DNA of 64,000 bases, from assembly GCA_000469685.2 (NCBI GenBank), contig LS997567.1, positions 43,024,775 to 43,088,774 of the forward strand, read 5' to 3'. This document shows positions 13,279 to 24,612 of the stretch, piece after piece (position 1 is the first letter of the stretch; each line of letters begins with the position of its first letter). Made by a program: the position numbers and the translations under genes. The notes under the pieces are model-generated. The model ran no database searches. It saw nothing but the letters and a program-made list of their open reading frames with translations, and was not told the origin of the DNA. This DNA is from Haemonchus contortus. Taxonomy: Eukaryota; Nematoda; Chromadorea; Rhabditida; Trichostrongylidae.

Positions 13279-14535
13279 GGTTGTTCGGAAAGGAATACGC
13301 GTTTGAGCTCAAAAAATTTTTTATTATATAAACGAAACTAAACAAGATCAATTCGAAAGATATTCTTCATTACTATCAATGACTTGCTGCCTACGTTTAC
13401 GCAAAGAATGGATTCTTCCTCTGAAGAACTCGGTCGGCTGCGACTCAAAGTAGTTGGACACCCTGAGTTGGACTTTTTCGCGGTTTTTGAATTTCCTCTC
13501 GGCCAAGGAGGCTGCATTGACCGGAACAGATAGTCATCGGTTGGAGTCAGGTCTGGGCTGTGAGGCGGATGAGGCAGGAATTCCCGACCCCTATTCCTCA
13601 ATTTTTTTCCAAAGTGCTTTTCGCAACATATGGACGAGCGTTGTCGAGTAAGAATTTTGTCGACGTCGTTTCGACACCTTGACGACGCAGTGCTTGATCC
13701 ACGCGGTTCATTTGATCTTCGTAAATGTCCGCCGTAACCGTTTGACCCGAATTCAGGACATCAAACTACACTTAACCTTTGCTGTTCCACCAAACACATA
13801 GCATCACCTTTCTGCCGTGTATATCCGTTTCGGAGTGGGTTTTGGAGTGTTACCGACTTCTAACCACTGTCTTTTTCGTGTTGTGTTGTCGGAGCAGAAC
13901 CATTTTCCGTCTGATGTAATAATAGAATTGAAAAAACCGCTGTTCCTGGAGCGATGAAGAAGAATGTTGGCCATCGCCACTTGTGTTGCCTGGTTTTAGT
14001 CGCCTAGCTTTTGCGGTACCCATTTTCCGCACCTGTTAGTCTTCCCAATCGCCAGCAAATGCTCATGGATGGTAGAATTTGAGCAGCCAAAATGTTCTGC
14101 TAGTTCTCGGGTGGTTTGGTGTGGATCCAATTTGATGACGGTCTTCAACACTTAGTTATCGGCGAATTGAGGCCGACTTCCATGTTCTTCGTCCTCCAAG
14201 CTTTCATTACAGTTTTTGAAAAGCTGATACCAACGCCGACACTGGCTTTCTGACAGGGCTTCTTCGCCGTATACTTCAGATGTAGCATGATGAGTTTCAG
14301 CAGCCGATTTTCCTTGCTTGAAGTTGTACCACATGCAAGCCCGCAAAAGGAACTTCTGGTCAAGCACCTTTTAAACTTTTTCTTCTCAGAAAAAACAAAG
14401 TAGACATAGCTAAAAGTATATCAAAAGATGCGCAATGAAAATCTCTTTCTAATAGTCAAAACTGTTTTGAAAAATCTTCTACAGTGGGGGAGAAATGAAT
14501 GGACAAATTCAACGCGCATTCCTTTCCGAACAACC
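13279..14535 (-). mobile_element. mariner transposon, nearly full length, inactive
   Basis: The element is 1257 bp, flanked by TA at 13277-13278 and 14536-14537. It begins GGTTGTTCGGAAAGGAAT and ends with the reverse complement, ATTCCTTTCCGAACAACC; the inverted repeats read on inward with GCG. It encodes a mariner transposase on the minus strand (see the separate entry). Length, TA duplication and inverted repeats are all as expected for mariner. Broken reading frames make it non-autonomous. Confidence 0.92.
13522..14367 (-). pseudogene. mariner transposase, frame-shifted
   Basis: The N-terminal helix-turn-helix part is open from 14367 to 14152 (MLDQKFLLRACMWYNF, then ESQCRRWYQLFK). The remainder is spread over other frames. 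The three catalytic Asp regions are still visible: TSDGKWFCSDN (about 13919-13885), LLDNARPYVAK (about 13650-13615) and HSPDLTPTDDYLF (about 13567-13525). The spacing from second to third Asp is about 34 residues, the DD34D layout of mariner. Frameshifts and stops, for example around 13580-13600, break the protein, so it should make no active enzyme. The first motif has lost the usual Glu of DEKW. Confidence 0.88.
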
Positions 14536-14539
14536 TAAT

Positions 14540-17500
14540 AACATATGTAGCTACAGTCCAACTAGGAAACAGCAATTGAAAGAAGACTATGCTATTTATA
14601 ACAGAACCCCAGACAGAGAACCTTCTTCGCAAATTGCAGTGTTGCTAAAGCAAGCCAACTATTATCTCTTATCATAAATACTAGTCAGCAAAATGAAATA
14701 GTAAAGTACATATCCGTAGAGTACAGTACAGTACAGCAAGCTAAGTTAGTCACGTAGTCAAGTACAGTACAGTATGCTTGCTGACAGGCCTACGCCGTCG
14801 AGCTCAATCTAGCAGATGAACGTAGGAGGATGTTCCGAAGAGCCTGAGCCGGAGCCCACTGTGGTCGGGGCTACTCGCCACTACGACTGAAATGGGAAAA
14901 TGGTCCTGGAAGCTGTTCCACCCTCTCATATTCCTCACCGTACTATGGCACTGGGAAGAAGGAAGCAGCTATAGGCATGAAATAAACGTAAACACTTTTG
15001 TAGGATTATCTCTGTAGACAGAAAGTGGGCACAATGACAAAAGAGTGATAATCCGCTCGACTTTTATACCGTGAATGCCGCCAAGGCTGGATCTTTAATC
15101 ACATCGAATTCAGAATGGCATCAGATAACATTTTCCTTCAATATGCAACAACAGCTTAGTATGGCTTACCATAATCGTCAACAACTTTACAACTCTACTT
15201 GTCGCTACTATAAAACGGAAAATGTGACCGAAAGGGGACGTTCAACGCACTTTTAACTACAGAACTGGGCTTTGTCATGAGTTGTAGTCGCACCTGGTCA
15301 TGAGGTAAGGGAAGAAACGCTCCTGAAGTGCTCTTGAGTAATCCAGCGACTGACTAATTCCAACACTGAATGACGTCACTACCGTCTTAAGACTGCCCCA
15401 CTCTTCTCGGTAGCTGTCAGGGCTGCTCTGGCGGGAGTCCAGGGGGTCTGTGCTTTCTCTTTTAACGAGTAAAGTCAGAGTATCACTGATTCACAGCATG
15501 CTCCCTCTAGTTTACTTTGGGAGGGTGAAAGCCTTCAACTTCAATGAAATATACTTGAACGGCGCCCTAAGAAGCTGAGGTTCGTTGGTGGTTTGTTCAA
15601 GAAGTACGCGGTTCGAGAAGTAAGTATAAAAATGGCAGAAAATTCGGACCTTATGTCACCTACCGTTGAGCTTTGCGTGGGTTTAGTTTACTACTTCGAC
15701 AGTATGGCCAAAAAAAAACATGGAAGCTCCAGTCATTGCTGAAGAACTTGCGTCTTTTGAGCCTATTCATTCATCAATGAGAACCTTATTCACTTTTTGT
15801 GACCAAGATTTGTAGCAGGAGTAAATACGATTTCCGACATTTAGCCATGTTCTGAAAACGACAACGGTTCTCAAGGAATCTTAGGTCGGGGCATTGTATT
15901 GATGGGGACTTTACCTTTTAGAATTGTGACCTTTCGCGATTTAATGGGATTCACGTCAGTTAATCTCGCTGTCAGCACATTCAGTCATTTTTGCTCCATT
16001 TTTTAAAGAGTCTATTTATGTGGCACTTAAGCGATTATCACAAATAAACGTTCTGAAGTTCTGACAAGGGTTGTTTCACCCAGTTGACCTGAGTAGGTCA
16101 GCCTTTGTAACGCTCCTTCTAACAATTCGTTTTTGCAGTGTGAGGGATAGGGGTCCAACTCGCTTCAGGGAGTAACGTGCCTAGATAAGAGAAGTCCTCA
16201 CACCATTCGAACTAACCGTGAATACGAAAACCTAAAACTCTTTCGAGAACGGAGGTGGTGTAGTGCCATGTACCGCACTATCACATACGCACGGTCTGGC
16301 AATCCTTCCGATTGGTCTCTTGGTACCAAACCCATCTGAGAGGATAGAAGCACTGACTCGCGTATACCGGCTGGTTACCGCTATTCATGGTAGGGCCACA
16401 TATGAATTTGAACCATCACTACGATTCTGAATTGAAGTCAAGTGCGGGGGTGCATTCCACAGACAGCAGCCATTAACGCCAGTCACCAACGTCAACGACT
16501 TTTTCTGATACCCTTTTTAAACTTTTCCATCACTAATTACACCTTGTTAATTGAAAGCTTTGTGATGGAACAGACTGCAACTAAAAATGAGATCTTTGAA
16601 CATCTCTTCAAATAAGCAATGGAGGTGTTGCTCCCTCTGGACTATAATTTGGAGATTCAGCAAACATGCAACAACATTCCCAGTAATTTGAGTTCCTTTG
16701 GAATTCTTCAAACACTACAATCCCTATGCAGACTTATTCAGTTGCAGCCACATTACGCCCACAACAAAAAGCACTGTACAGCATAGCTTTGCAAAGTTAT
16801 TGACGAGTTAGAACCCGGAACCGTTGAGGCTTTCTCTTAATGGTAGCCAATACCTTCCATCATCAAAATGTTCACTGCATTACTGGTAATCGGAAATCAT
16901 AGCGGTAGCCACTTCCACCTTCCTATTCATCCGTTCAGTTAATCCAAAAGCTAAGATAACATCGCTCACTTGGATGAAAATGACCAAATTAAATTAGCGT
17001 TTGCCTTCTGCTGTGACTGCCATGGAGTAGTTTCATTCTACAGTTCGTTATAAGTCATTTACTTCCGCTTCTGACCAGCTCAGTAAGTTCGATACTCTTT
17101 GACATTGCAAAGCACTAGTTCTACTCGTCTTTTTCGGAAACAGGTGACTTTAACAAATAATGTACTCAACAATTCAATTGACGTCCCCTCTTAATATTGT
17201 CAACTTCTCAAGCGTCTTCTCAAAAGCTTCGAATTTTTTGTCAGCTGTCAATCGAGAAAATGTCACAACTAAAGACTAATTGTAAAAAGGTGGTGTCCAT
17301 TACCCTTCCACCTACCACATCTCAAGGCTTGCCCACATACGTATAGGGACATGTTCGTGTGAAAGCACTGTCCAAACTGCCTTGTAAGTATTTCTGTGTT
17401 TGTGCCAATAACTTATCCGACTAACTTCTTTCTTCGAAATTGCTGACAAAGAGTCAAATGGAAACTGATGGAAACTGGCAGTAAGAAAAGTTCTTGCTGC

Positions 17501-18440
17501 GCCATATTGAACAAGGCGAAACTTAGTAGGCCGTCCCTCAAGTGCTCAACGAAGCTTCGGTTTATATCTGTTTCATGTCATGAGTACGATTAGAAATAAG
17601 TACCAAAAATGCTAATGCACGAAGTATAAGATAAGGGGATAAATTCCAAACAACAGCCAACCATGTTATCTCGAAGGAAAAGGGGTAAACAAAACAAAGC
17701 CATACCGACGACATGCTACCTCTCCACTACACCATCCTTCAATCCCTTCTAGGTACGGTCATACCCAAGCCAACCACCCATTAAGGAGTAGAATTTAACA
17801 ATAGTCTAAAAAGGGGTAGTCGGTCTCAGCTCTCTCCCAAGCATCATAAGAGCTAGTCTTGTTCTTTAAAAATTGCACCATGTAAACTCAAATCCCCTTC
17901 TTAAAACACATCACTGAAGAATCGTGCAGCATTTCAAACTGTTTCAACACTACTTCCAAAGTATGTACCAGTTTCACAAGCAAAAGATAGAACTGACACA
18001 CCAGCTCAGAAGAGCTTAACAATGTTAGAACGCTGATCAGCCAGATCAACCATCAACACGAAATGTTATGATTTAGTTTTGCACATATTTTAGTCCCCCT
18101 GTATTTCGCAATTTCAATGGCCATATTGCGAAATTCTGATGACTGTGCTGATCAAACATTTGTCACAACGACCATGCGAAATAAAAAAGAAAACTAGACA
18201 AGAAAATTTTAATTCCAAATAGAAAAGAAACCAGTCCACTCACGTCTTTACCCATCCAGTCATGTTACTACTCCTAGCCCGTACAACTGGGAAGCATCAC
18301 TAACTTCTATTTGCAACGATCAGGATGTTCAAGTCTGTGATATTAAAACACAACAGTGGTAAATATAACATTTTTTGCCGGAGAACAAATAACAGAAACA
18401 ACACTTTTCACTTCTGCTTTGCGAACTTGCACCAGTAAAC
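14540..18440. other. no gene identified
   Basis: About 3.9 kb between the mariner and rpl-19. GTACA-rich short repeats occur at 14705-14775 (GTACAGTACAGTACAG, and again 45 bases on). A segment around 16290-16450 loosely resembles one at 25080-25330 (shared TTGGTACCAAAC and nearby words), suggesting an old dispersed repeat. Nothing else was assignable. Confidence 0.4.
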
Positions 18441-18446
18441 AAGAAA

Positions 18447-19920
18447 TTACTTTTGCTCAGCAGCAGCAGCGGCTCTTTCACTCTCCGAGATCTTGCGGAG
18501 CAACTCCGTTCTCTTGGCATGTTGTCGCTCTTCTCGTCTCTTACGGGCTTCCTTGTTCTTGTCACGTCTGGCTTGAGCTTGATCACTGCAAATTCAAATA
18601 TTTGTATGTGAATCTGTACTAGTTACAACGCTAGAAAAGTCAAGATACTTACGCGAGCTGCTTGGCACGCTTGTTCTCGCTCTTCTTTCGGAAAATGTAC
18701 TCCATCAGATGTTTCTTGTTCTTGAAGTTGTTACCCTTGGCACGGAGGTACAGCTCGTGGTACAGGGACCGGTCGATCTTCTTCGATTCCCGATACCTTT
18801 TCAATAAATTACGAAGCACACGCATACGTCTCATCCACAAAACCTTTTCTGGCATACGCGCGTTTTTCGTACCGTGCCTTTTACCGTAGCCGGAATGTCG
18901 TCCCTACAAAACGGAACAGACACAAGATGAAAAGAGTATAAACATGAAACAAATATGGAAGAGCCGGTACCTTTCTGCGGGCTTCCTCATAGAGGCGAGC
19001 ACGATAACGTGAATGGACAACCTCCGGTTTACGGATGATGAGACCATCCTTGATCAAGCGACGGATGTTCTGCCTCGAGTTGGCGTTGGAGATCTCGCTG
19101 ACCTCATTGGGATCGAGCCAGATCTTGTTCTTGCCGCATTTGAGGACGGATGCGGCAAGGCGCTTCTGGAGACGCAGGTTACTGAAAAGCATTCACTTAC
19201 AACTATTCCAACTCCGCATTTCTTTTCTTCATATCAGTCACAAACAAAAAACTCTGGTATTATAGAAAATCAAAATTGATATTGATCGAGAAGATCAAAA
19301 ACATATTGATTTGCCCCGATACAAATTATCAGATATATACATAAACATTAAAAGGGGGATGCAGTAACCACCAAAGGGGAAATGCTGAACAGATTGCTCT
19401 CAATGAATAGGACTTCGCCCCAATTAAATTTCTAAAAACTTAAGAAGAATTGATCAGACAGTTTCAAGCAAATTGCGACAGAAAATCGATTACTTTGAAG
19501 CATTCTAAAAGCAAACGTTCCTGCAGCCTAGCCCTACAAGACGATTTCCGAGAATCCGATTAAATAGAACCAAAAATTGAAAGGTAATAGAAATTCTGGA
19601 TCACGTTGCAAAAGCTTCGAACAACTTTTACCCTTACGTCGACTGATTTTGAGCTCTAACGAAGAAATTCAAACAGATATCAGCTTTCGAACATAAGCCT
19701 AGGGACATATTTGGGTTTAGCTGATGATTAACAAATTTTGAACACTTCTAATACTTTGAATTACCAAAGAAATAACAAAGAAATAAAAGAAACAAAATAA
19801 TAAACACACTGCACACAAACAAAAGCTCTTCCAGCGTATAAACAATTCGTTCAACAAAAAGACGTTTTAGAAATAAACTAGAATAAAGGTACTAAACGAA
19901 ATTCAAAAGTAATACCTCAT
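18447..19920 (-). CDS. rpl-19: 60S ribosomal protein L19 (eL19)
   Basis: Complete gene of four exons: 19920-19916 (ATGAG only), 19181-18971, 18903-18653 and 18585-18447 (TAA 18449-18447). Splicing gives 201 residues. Diagnostic eL19 stretches are [26 protein letters not shown] (here [13 protein letters not shown]), [50 protein letters not shown] and [10 protein letters not shown]. The C-terminus is the usual Lys/Arg/Glu helix and ends in an Ala run. eL19 is a large-subunit protein that bridges to the small subunit. Exon 1 carries only the start Met and two thirds of Ser2, behind a 734-base intron, which is easy to miss. CCGCAG directly before the ATG, or GATTTCGCTAG about 15 bases upstream, could be a spliced-leader acceptor. 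The C. elegans protein is nearly the same length. Confidence 0.97.
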
Positions 19921-20240
19921 CTGCGGTTGTTTTCCCTAGCGAAATCGGGGAAAGAGTAGTTGGCCCAAAAATTCCAGGCAGCTGATTGTCGTGCAGTGCT
20001 AGATGTGCAGGTCAGCAACCTCAGGACCCGCCTCCTCACCGCGGTATTTCTGAAGGCGCGCATTTGAACATGCCACGTTCAGTGTTAACTAGTGATTAAT
20101 TTAGTGTTAACGTACTTTGTTAACGACCGGAATTGTGTTCATTGGTTTAAATCGTGCTATTTATATCACAAGAATTTGCATTCTGCCTTTGATTCCTTCT
20201 TAAACAGGTTTAAACTAACTTTTTTATATGTGCCTGTAGG

Positions 20241-20451
20241 CGGTGCCAAAAACCGTTCTCTGTTGCGCAATAATGCGTAATTCTTCGATTGTGTTGTGCA
20301 GAAATGTACAGTCGAAACAACTCGTGAAAAAAAATGAGGGATGGGTTTCGTGGGTCTGTGAGTGTACGAACCATACTGTTCGCTTCGAAAAGTGATTTTT
20401 TAGACATGGGTTTGGATGTACCATCTATTAATTCTGAATCAAAAGGGTCAG
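20241..20451 (+). other. possible first exon of an unidentified gene, divergent from rpl-19
   Basis: A good acceptor (TGTGCCTGTAG, ending about 20240) is followed by open sequence in two frames. One starts at ATG 20273 and runs about 40 codons to TGA; the other starts at ATG 20334 and reaches a strong GTGAGT donor at about 20452. A trans-spliced first exon is possible, but no downstream exon could be attached and neither peptide is recognised. The following sequence is RTE debris. Confidence 0.25.
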
Positions 20452-20544
20452 CAGGTGAGTTCGTGGCGTACACTGGCTTTGAATGTACTTGGGAAACGCT
20501 CAAAACAATATTGGAAGTACAGGGATGTTCTGGGCCTGTGTGTC

Positions 20545-21147
20545 TAGAGCTATGTCATCTTCTTCGCCATCGCAGGGTCCGTTAGTCCTGGCAGCCGTCA
20601 CCACTTCCTTCCATCTACGACAGCTTGTGTTGCCACATACTTCGGCGAGGTCCTTCCTGTCCTTTGCACCTTTCCTTCGAGCATCCTGAAGCACCGTCCA
20701 TCGCAGAGGATATCATTGGTATCCAGTTCATACAGTGATTCGAGCCTTTACAGCCTGATTCATGCTACCATCAACGGCTATCAATTCCCACGTATCAGAA
20801 GTCCTGTACCCTTTCTATGGGATCCACAAGACCGTCTCCGGTTGACTCCTTGTAGTCTTCAAAACTGAGGAGCTTGGTCTTCTTCACGTTCAGCCGGTGC
20901 CCAATCTAAGCTAGAACTTTCTGCCGCTTCTGCAGCTCGTCCTGGGATTCTTCTCGATGTCATCAGCGAAGAGTTTTGTTTTCAATGGTCCATCCAAATG
21001 TCCTTTTGTGATGGCATCCAGTTTAAGCAGGAAGAGGAACGGGCACAGAGCTGATCCCTGGTGTACCCCAACCGTGACGTCTGTTGCTTTTGTTGGACCG
21101 TAATGAGTGCGTATAGCTGTCCCATATCCATAGTCCATCTCATTCAT
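20545..21147 (-). pseudogene. RTE-type reverse transcriptase fragment
   Basis: On the minus strand 21147-20940 reads a reverse-transcriptase core: GVHQGSALCPFLFLL, a DAITK region, then KLFADD, the catalytic YADD-type box. Downstream (to about 20760) frames continue with an STGDGLVDPIERVQDF-like segment and, after stops, a Lys/Arg/Trp-rich tail (KWKE-like, 20694-20545) typical of the C-terminus of these elements. The frame is broken several times and both ends are missing. It is a different, more decayed lineage from the copy at 37.7-40.2 kb, since the sequences around the ADD box differ. Confidence 0.75.
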
Positions 21148-21461
21148 TAGGGAAATCAGTATGGCGAAACGTTTCGTTCTCGGAGCGCTCTCGAGAGCGT
21201 CGTGGGAGGCGGTCGAAGACCTTCGCCAGAAGGAGAGGTAGCGGATCTACGTTTTTCCCGATGCTTCTTTATCTTTTCTCAAAACACATTTTCAGTGGAA
21301 AGAACAATGTAAATGGTGCACAAAAACATCCTGCTTGGAAAAACAGAAGCATGGAAGAAAAACGTGTAAGACATTAGGCATGAGATACTGATCTTCTCTG
21401 AATTTCAGCGATGCGTTCAATGGCAGCGTAGACGCGCGTGGGTGAAGCTAACCGAAGCGAC

Positions 21462-21747
21462 GGAGAGACGGGCAGTAGGATCTGTTTCGTGTAATCGATT
21501 CGCCGCACGCGGCTGCCGCGGACCATTCGTTTGCCGTTACTGCAGCTCTACCGTTCTTCACACAGCTTAGCCGATATGCGACCAATATTTTAGGCATGAT
21601 TCTACTGTCAGTTCTTCTGTTCTTCTACTGTTAGTTCTTCCGTTATTTGTATTTCCTATCTGCTGCTGAATCCCGCTACATTTCTTCGCGCACGGCGTTC
21701 TTCTTGCCGCGACGCGATAATTTCGTTCCTACTGCACCACACCCGAA
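21462..21747 (+). mobile_element. short interspersed element, copy 2 (MITE-like)
   Basis: Same family as 12056-12316 and 23787-24040, here on the plus strand. It starts GGAGAGACGGGCAGTAGGA and ends TTTCGTTCCTACTGCACCA followed by CACCCGAA. It holds the shared GC block CCGCACGCGGCTGCCGCGG. There is no coding frame. Confidence 0.72.
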
Positions 21748-22136
21748 GCGACGCGCTGTCTTTATCAATTCTTGCCGTCTCAAGCAGTCAAGTCAGAACT
21801 TTGAACCATCCTTAGGAATCGAAAGCTGGCGTTCGAAACAGTTGATCCATATTGATCCACAGCTTTCCTCTTCTAAAGTATAATGCCTAAAACGAAGATC
21901 TGGGTATGCTGTAAGTAGGTGTGTATAAGTACTGTAGGGATGTGTGCCCCCAAGCAATCTCGTCATACCTTTTTCGCAGCTGTTAGACTGACTCCTTCAA
22001 GTCTATGGAAGCCTCTGACGCGTTACAACGCATTGTCATCAGTTCGATACTCAACAGGGTCTTGTAATTCCGTTATGATGTATTGTGAGATGTTCTCTAC
22101 CAGGTTGAGTATAGCGAAAAACCGCTCGCTTTATAC

Positions 22137-22306
22137 TATGGGGGTGTGTGGCCGAACGTGCGTCCGAGGACGCGCGCGGCAAAGTGCGCGGCAATTTTCG
22201 AGTTTGTGCTCCGAAAATTCGCGCCAGAGTCGTTCGAATAGCCGCGAATCTCGCCGCGCACTTGGCCGCGCACTTCTTCGGACGCATGTTCGTCCCGTCC
22301 CCCATA
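22137..22306. mobile_element. GC-rich foldback element
   Basis: The two ends are imperfect inverted repeats of about 54 bases: TATGGGGGTGTGTGGCCGAA and onward against GTTCGTCCCGTCCCCCATA. Both inner parts contain GTGCGCGGC/GCCGCGCAC. The centre is about 60 bases. Open frames on both strands across it are a by-product of the symmetry. Probably a small foldback or MITE; a target duplication is not clear. Confidence 0.65.
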
Positions 22307-22764
22307 CTATGGCTGTGCTTTACTGTTGAAATCGACTCTGTGATTCTTCGCGCGCCCCATCAATGGCCTAATCGATATGGCGCGCGACGGATCACTATTG
22401 GCGCCGGCATCGTCGGTGCGAACGGAATGTCTGTGCTAATCATTTAACACAAAAGCCAGAAAAACATAGAATGTTCAACCAACTTTTCTCTACTCGTTCA
22501 TGTGCCCTGTGATGACGTGATTGTTTTTTTCAAATACTGTTCTGGAGGATTTAGATTTAGGATTTCCAAATTCTTTATCGGTTCAGGGTCCAATCAGAAA
22601 TCGATTATTGTGATCTACCTCCATCCGCTCGCACCGTTGCGCATCGATCTCTCCCTGTCAGTTTACGTGGCAGTATTCGAAACTTGATCAAGCATCGAGA
22701 TTGGTTGGCAGGACTACTTCTTTTATAAGGTAGGTATTCCTAAGTATTTTACAGCACTCTTGGT

Positions 22765-23208
22765 GGTGCTAAGTGGGTTGGGGGGGACCACGCGGCGCGG
22801 CTGCGGCGCGGCGCACTGCGCTCTCCAAGCCCGAAACGGTGTTTAGAGAAGTTTCATAGTTTTTTTATGTTGTAACTGTGTATTTTTCACCTATTTCAGA
22901 AAGGGGGGGGGGCTTCGGGGTGGGTGAGCCAATTGGACGTTCAACTTTTATCTCATTTCAGCTTCTTGCACGAGACAACCATCTCACCCACCCCCGGAGC
23001 CCCTCCCCTGCTTAAAAAATAGGTTTTGTCGGCTCAGAAGAAGTGTATCCATAATATGCAAGCATATTGTTTGTTCTGAATCACGAAACACATAAGTACA
23101 ACCTTACCATTCCTTCCCAGACTCAGGCCCACTACTGTCTTGCTGGAGAGCGCAGGGTGCCGCGCCGCAGCCGCGCCGCGTGGTCCCCCCCCCAACCCAC
23201 TTAGCACC
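22765..23208. mobile_element. 444-bp MITE with 8-bp target duplication (hAT-like)
   Basis: Terminal inverted repeats begin GGTGCTAAGTGGGTTGGGGG at 22765 and mirror CCCAACCCACTTAGCACC ending at 23208. They extend inward about 70 bases through a GCGGCGCGGCTGCGGCGCGG block to GCGCTCTCC. The 8-mer CTCTTGGT occurs directly on both flanks (22757-22764 and 23209-23216), the duplication length made by hAT transposases. The centre holds a separate hairpin (22909-23003) also found at 47.13 kb. There is no coding capacity. Confidence 0.85.
22909..23003. repeat. hairpin module, copy A
   Basis: The arms GGCTTCGGGGTGGGTGAG and CTCACCCACCCCCGGAGCC enclose about 57 bases. The whole unit recurs at 47131-47227 with high identity, including the loop (GAGCCAATTGGACGTTCAA). 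Here it lies inside the 444-bp MITE, so it either inserted into it or was picked up by it. Confidence 0.8.
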
Positions 23209-23786
23209 CTCTTGGTACCTAACTGTTTTTCTGATGGCAGGTTCTTGTAATGCTAGGAAGGAAATGTAAGGAGTATGTTTTCAGGCGGCTGCATTTTTCA
23301 TAAAATCCGATTTTGCGCAGCCATCTTTGAGTAAAAGTAAAAACACACGTCCTTGATTACTGATTTGGGGTTTATAGTTTATTGCGACACTGTAAATGGC
23401 GGAAAGCAGCTGGCGATCCATGGCGAAGCTACTTCTTCTAGAAGTGAAACTTCTGAAGAAAGAACTTCTGGAACTTCTACTACTGGTAATATCATTAGAA
23501 GCAGCATAATTGTTCTAGTAGGGGTGGATTATGCACTTTCATGGTAAAATTGCTCAAGCAAGAACATATGGCTTTCTAATTTAGGCGCAGATTTTTGCGC
23601 GGTGGCCACAAATGGGAGCAGTCTTAAATAATAAGGAGTCCCACGATTACGGAACGTCTTCTGACAGTACGTTCCTTCGTTTCATTTTCGTTTCGATCCA
23701 TCTATTCTAAATGGGGATACTCCCGGCTGAAGTAGAACTGTTAACCGGGTTCACCGAAATTTTAAGGAGTAAATAAGCTGCGTCCT

Positions 23787-24040
23787 GGGGAGACGGGCAG
23801 TAGGAACGGTTTTGTGTAACCGTTCCGCCGCACGCGGCTGTCGCGGACCTATTTGCTTCGTTATAACAGTTCTAGCGTCCTTCATAGAGCTCATTCGCTA
23901 TGCAATTATTACTTCTGGCGTGATCCTACTGTTAGTTTTTTTGTTCCTGTATTTCTTACCTGCTGCTGCATTCTGCTACTTTCCTTCGCGCGCGATTTTC
24001 TCTCGCTGCGACGCGACAATTTCGTTCCTACTGACCACCC
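23787..24040 (+). mobile_element. short interspersed element, copy 3 (MITE-like)
   Basis: Third copy of the family at 12.06 and 21.46 kb, plus orientation. Its terminal repeats are the clearest: CAGTAGGAACG near the start and CGTTCCTACTG near the end. It retains the CCGCACGCGGCTGTCGCGGA block. No coding capacity. Confidence 0.72.
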
Positions 24041-24607
24041 CCTGCGTCCTGCAGTTATAAAGGCATTTCTCGTTGGTGAATTGTGTAGAGTCCATAAATA
24101 GGAATGTATCGGAATATCCCAGCTCTGCCCCAGTAATTGCAACATTGCACCCAGCTTGCACACGTCTTAGGATCTGTAGGCACCATTTAATAGAAAAAGA
24201 TGGGAATGGTTGTACATAAATGTGAATTTAATTTGTGGTTTACGAAAGACATTGGCTCTAATTGAAATGTTTAATGCGTATTTACTATTTAGTACGTTAC
24301 TTTTTCACTGCTTACTTGTTTAATTTGTCACCTCAGAAGGCCCTACTTGGTGTTTCTCCGTCCAGACATGGTCTGAAGAGGCTCCATTGAGGGGTAGAAG
24401 TTAGTTTAGAACGCCCACTGTCCTCAAGTACGCCCACTGAATAGCGGGCCAAACGGCCTTGTGAATCGCGGGATTATTGGTATTGTATGAATGTATGTGG
24501 AACAGCCGTTGGGCATTGTACTGTGTTCACACTTTCATTCCTTTCACTTACTAAACATATATCATGTAATCGCAAAATGTGCACTCGAAACCTTAACTTT
24601 TTTTTAG
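24041..24607. other. upstream region of the proposed lin-23 first exon
   Basis: No gene seen. The end of the stretch is a T-rich acceptor (eight T then AG, ending 24607) directly before the proposed first coding exon. It could be a spliced-leader acceptor. Confidence 0.4.
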
Positions 24608-24612
24608 GAGAA

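Noticed and set aside
18356..19279. Several plus-strand ORFs of 75-88 codons over rpl-19
   Set aside because: They are antisense shadows of the rpl-19 exons, which are certain on the minus strand.
22051..22447. ORFs of 84-136 codons on both strands
   Set aside because: They cross a GC-rich foldback element, where lack of stops follows from base composition. The Arg/Ala-rich peptides match nothing.
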